From Verrucomicrobiota bacterium (GTDB lineage: Bacteria; Verrucomicrobiota; Verrucomicrobiia; Limisphaerales; UBA11320), in assembly GCA_016199985.1 (NCBI GenBank), contig JACQFQ010000066.1:1-64000 (forward strand): a DNA stretch of 64,000 nucleotides. Direction: 5' to 3'. The stretch's first letter is position 1. Every line of letters begins with the position of its first letter. A program made the translations under genes and the position numbers. Positions 62,026-64,000 of this stretch are shown here, one piece after another. The notes beneath the pieces are model-generated. The model saw nothing but the letters and a program-made list of their open reading frames with translations. It was not told the origin of the DNA and did no database searches.

Positions 62026-64000
62026 TTACGGACCCTGGCTCTTCACGCGCAGTTGAGTGAGGATGAACGCGTAGTCGAACGCGATCTCTTTCAAACGATC
62101 GTACCGCCCCGATGCGCCGCCGTGGCCGGCGTCCATGTTGATGTTCAGCAGGAGCGGGTTATGGTCCTGCTTGAGGGACCGGAGCTTCGCTGTGTACTTC
62201 GCCGGTTCCCAGTACATCACCTGGCTGTCGTTCAGCGAGGTGTTGATCAGTATGGGCGGGTACGCCGCCTGCCTCAGGTTGGTGTACGGGCAATAGGTTC
62301 GGATGTAGTCGAAATCAGGTCGCTTCTTCGGATTCCCCCACTCTTCAAACTCTCCCACCGTGAGGGGGAGCGTCTCGTCGAGCATCGTGTTGACGACGTC
62401 CACAAACGGCACGTCCAGGGTCGCCGCTCCACACAGGTCGGGACGCGCGTTCAAGACAGCGCCGATCAACAATCCGCCCGCGCTCCCGCCCGCGATGGCC
62501 ATCTTGTCGCGGGATGTGTAGCCCTGTTGAACCAGATGATCGGCGCAGGCGATAAAGTCGGAGAAGGTGTTTTTCTTCTTCAGCATTCGTCCATCGTCAT
62601 GCCAAGGCTGCCCCAGCTCCGTGCCCCCTCGGATGTGCGCGATCGCGACCGTCACGCCGCGGTCGAGCAAGGCGAGTCGCGAGGAGCTGAAGTAACACCA
62701 GCTCGGAATTCCATAAGCCCCGTAACCCTGGAGGAGCAAGGGACCCGGCTGCCCGGCCCCCTGGCCCGATCCAACGCGACGAACCAGGGAGATCGGAACG
62801 GATTTCCCGTCGGGCGCCTTGGCGACGATCCGTTCGGTGGCGTAGTTCTTCGGATCAAAGCCGCCGGGCACTTCCGTGGCCTTCAGAAGTTCGTTTCGCC
62901 TCTCCTTCCAGTGATAGTCGTAGACGGACCTGGGGGTGATGAAGGATTCGTATCCATAGCGCAGCGCCTGGCTGTCAAACTCGGGATTCGCATGCAACGA
63001 CAAGATCGCCGTTTCCTCGCCCGCCGGAATGCGATGCGAGTCGCCGGTCCGCAGATCCGTGATTCGCAGTTGGGTTCGCGCGTTTTCGACCTCGGAGAGC
63101 ACATAGCAATCCTTGAAGAGATCCACATTGGCGAGCAGCACGTCCGGACGAGGCGGGATGACGACCTTCCACGCCGGGCGCTCCGGTTGAGCCACCGGTG
63201 TTCGGAAGAGGGCGAAGTTGCGGTCCGGCTTGTTCGATCGGATGTAGAACCAGTCACTGTTATGATCCACGTAATACTCATGGTCCGCCTCGCGCGCCGC
63301 CATCAACGTCCAAGCTCCTTCGGGGCGGTCGGCTTTGAGAAATCGAACCTCCGTGGTGGTGTGGCTGTCGAGTTCCAGAAACAGGTAGGCCTTGCTGCGT
63401 GAACGATGGATGCCCACGGTGAATCGCTCATCCTTTTCCTCGTAGACCAAGGTCGCGGGAGCGCCGGCCTGCGGGCTGACGCGGTAGAGCCGGTAGGACC
63501 GTTTGGCGTCGTCCTCGACCGCGTAGAAAAGCGTCCGATTGTCCGCGGCCCATTCGACGCCGTCGACATGCGCGACGCGCATCGGCAGCAGCTTGCCGGT
63601 CTGAAGATCCTTCACCTGGAGCGTATAATCCCGGAAGCCCGTGGTGTCGGTCGTGTAAGCGAGCCAACGTCCGTCGTCGCTCACGCTCATCTCGCCGACG
63701 GCCATAAACTTTTGTCCGCGCGCCAGCTGGTTCACGTCCAGAAGAACCTCCTCCGGAGCTTCCAGGCCTCCTTTCTTCCGGCAGTGGACGGCGTATTGCT
63801 TACCGCGAACCTGTCTTGAGTAATAGTAGTAGCCATTGTCCCGGACAGGCACTGAGAGGTCCGTCTCCTTGATGTGGCTTCGCATTTCCTTGAACAGGGT
63901 TTTCTGGAGCGCCTCCGTCGGCTTCATCATCGCCTGGGCGTGCCGATTCTCCGCCTTGAGATACCGGATCACGGCGGGGTTCGTCTTTTCGCGGAGCCAG
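62026..64000 (-). CDS. ptrB: Oligopeptidase B-like S9 peptidase (N terminus outside window)
   Basis: S9A peptidases cut short peptides after basic residues. The frame is open to the last base of the window, beginning WLREKTNPAVIRYLKAEN, the conserved region that follows the first 40 or so residues in oligopeptidase B. The start is therefore outside. An N-terminal beta-propeller (to about 390) is followed by an alpha/beta-hydrolase domain. The catalytic Ser is in MAIAGGSAGGLLIGAVLNAR, Asp in INTSLNDSQVMYWEPAKY and His in MDAGHGGASGRYDRLKE. The tail is EIAFDYAFILTQLRVKSQGP. No signal peptide can be judged. It stands apart from the UbiA gene (about 210-base gap). Confidence 0.93.
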   Translation of the reverse strand, partial: WLREKTNPAVIRYLKAENRHAQAMMKPTEALQKTLFKEMRSHIKETDLSVPVRDNGYYYYSRQVRGKQYAVHCRKKGGLEAPEEVLLDVNQLARGQKFMAVGEMSVSDDGRWLAYTTDTTGFRDYTLQVKDLQTGKLLPMRVAHVDGVEWAADNRTLFYAVEDDAKRSYRLYRVSPQAGAPATLVYEEKDERFTVGIHRSRSKAYLFLELDSHTTTEVRFLKADRPEGAWTLMAAREADHEYYVDHNSDWFYIRSNKPDRNFALFRTPVAQPERPAWKVVIPPRPDVLLANVDLFKDCYVLSEVENARTQLRITDLRTGDSHRIPAGEETAILSLHANPEFDSQALRYGYESFITPRSVYDYHWKERRNELLKATEVPGGFDPKNYATERIVAKAPDGKSVPISLVRRVGSGQGAGQPGPLLLQGYGAYGIPSWCYFSSSRLALLDRGVTVAIAHIRGGTELGQPWHDDGRMLKKKNTFSDFIACADHLVQQGYTSRDKMAIAGGSAGGLLIGAVLNARPDLCGAATLDVPFVDVVNTMLDETLPLTVGEFEEWGNPKKRPDFDYIRTYCPYTNLRQAAYPPILINTSLNDSQVMYWEPAKYTAKLRSLKQDHNPLLLNINMDAGHGGASGRYDRLKEIAFDYAFILTQLRVKSQGP

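Overview
The window reads as chromosome from a Verrucomicrobiota bacterium (Limisphaerales/Pedosphaera-like). The grounds are a set of lineage-typical genes: a 51-residue basic protein of the Chlamydiae/Verrucomicrobia type (34628-34783), a PVC-type dehydrogenase/HEAT/cytochrome c protein (28774-31788), giant secreted proteins built from lamin-tail, CotH and Ig-like domains, calcium-type DxDxDG repeats, and a pilus/secretion ATPase next to a stand-alone MshEN protein. This assignment is inference from gene content. No rRNA, tRNA or CRISPR array was seen.

Left arm (1 to about 9.34 kb). This part is visibly poorer in G+C than the rest and looks like an accessory island. It holds the end of a secreted protein, a 1918-residue RHS/YD-repeat protein with an unrecognised C-terminal domain, a small lipoprotein-like gene 10 bases after it (possible immunity protein), two decayed transposase fragments (Tn5/IS4-like and IS66-like), and a CotH-domain protein.

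9.5-31.8 kb. The sequence becomes G+C rich and genes are mostly on the + strand: an ApbE flavin transferase coupled to a small histidine-bearing membrane protein, a 1.7-kresidue subtilisin-like protease, a short GreB-like factor on the - strand, a type II NADH dehydrogenase, a 2.45-kresidue LTD/CotH/Ig protein, a Tat-signal Gfo/Idh/MocA oxidoreductase, a YceI-like protein, an SGNH hydrolase and the PVC cytochrome protein.

31.8-48.2 kb. A PilB/GspE ATPase and its MshEN/TPR partner lie on the - strand. The + strand then carries the small basic protein, an RsuA/RluB pseudouridine synthase, an SH3-domain secreted protein, FolD, two unknown proteins, a second giant LTD/CotH protein (1980 residues), a branched-chain aminotransferase, and the McsA-McsB protein-arginine kinase pair.

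48.5-64 kb. Here are SMC, an ECF sigma/anti-sigma/secreted-protein operon, a stand-alone CoaB domain converging on MsrA, and a Calx-beta secreted protein. The last stretch is a - strand block with a TIM-barrel epimerase, a MenG/UbiE methyltransferase overlapping a UbiA prenyltransferase (menaquinone end-steps), and an oligopeptidase B cut by the window edge.

The most notable signals are: a recurring C-terminal beta-rich module in four unrelated large secreted proteins; the RHS toxin/lipoprotein pair inside an IS-scarred island; a 34-bp near-perfect inverted repeat at 60.1 kb; a GreB homologue without the acidic coiled-coil tip; a Gfo/Idh protein with the EKP lysine replaced; and an arginine-kinase operon whose promoter nearly abuts its start codon.
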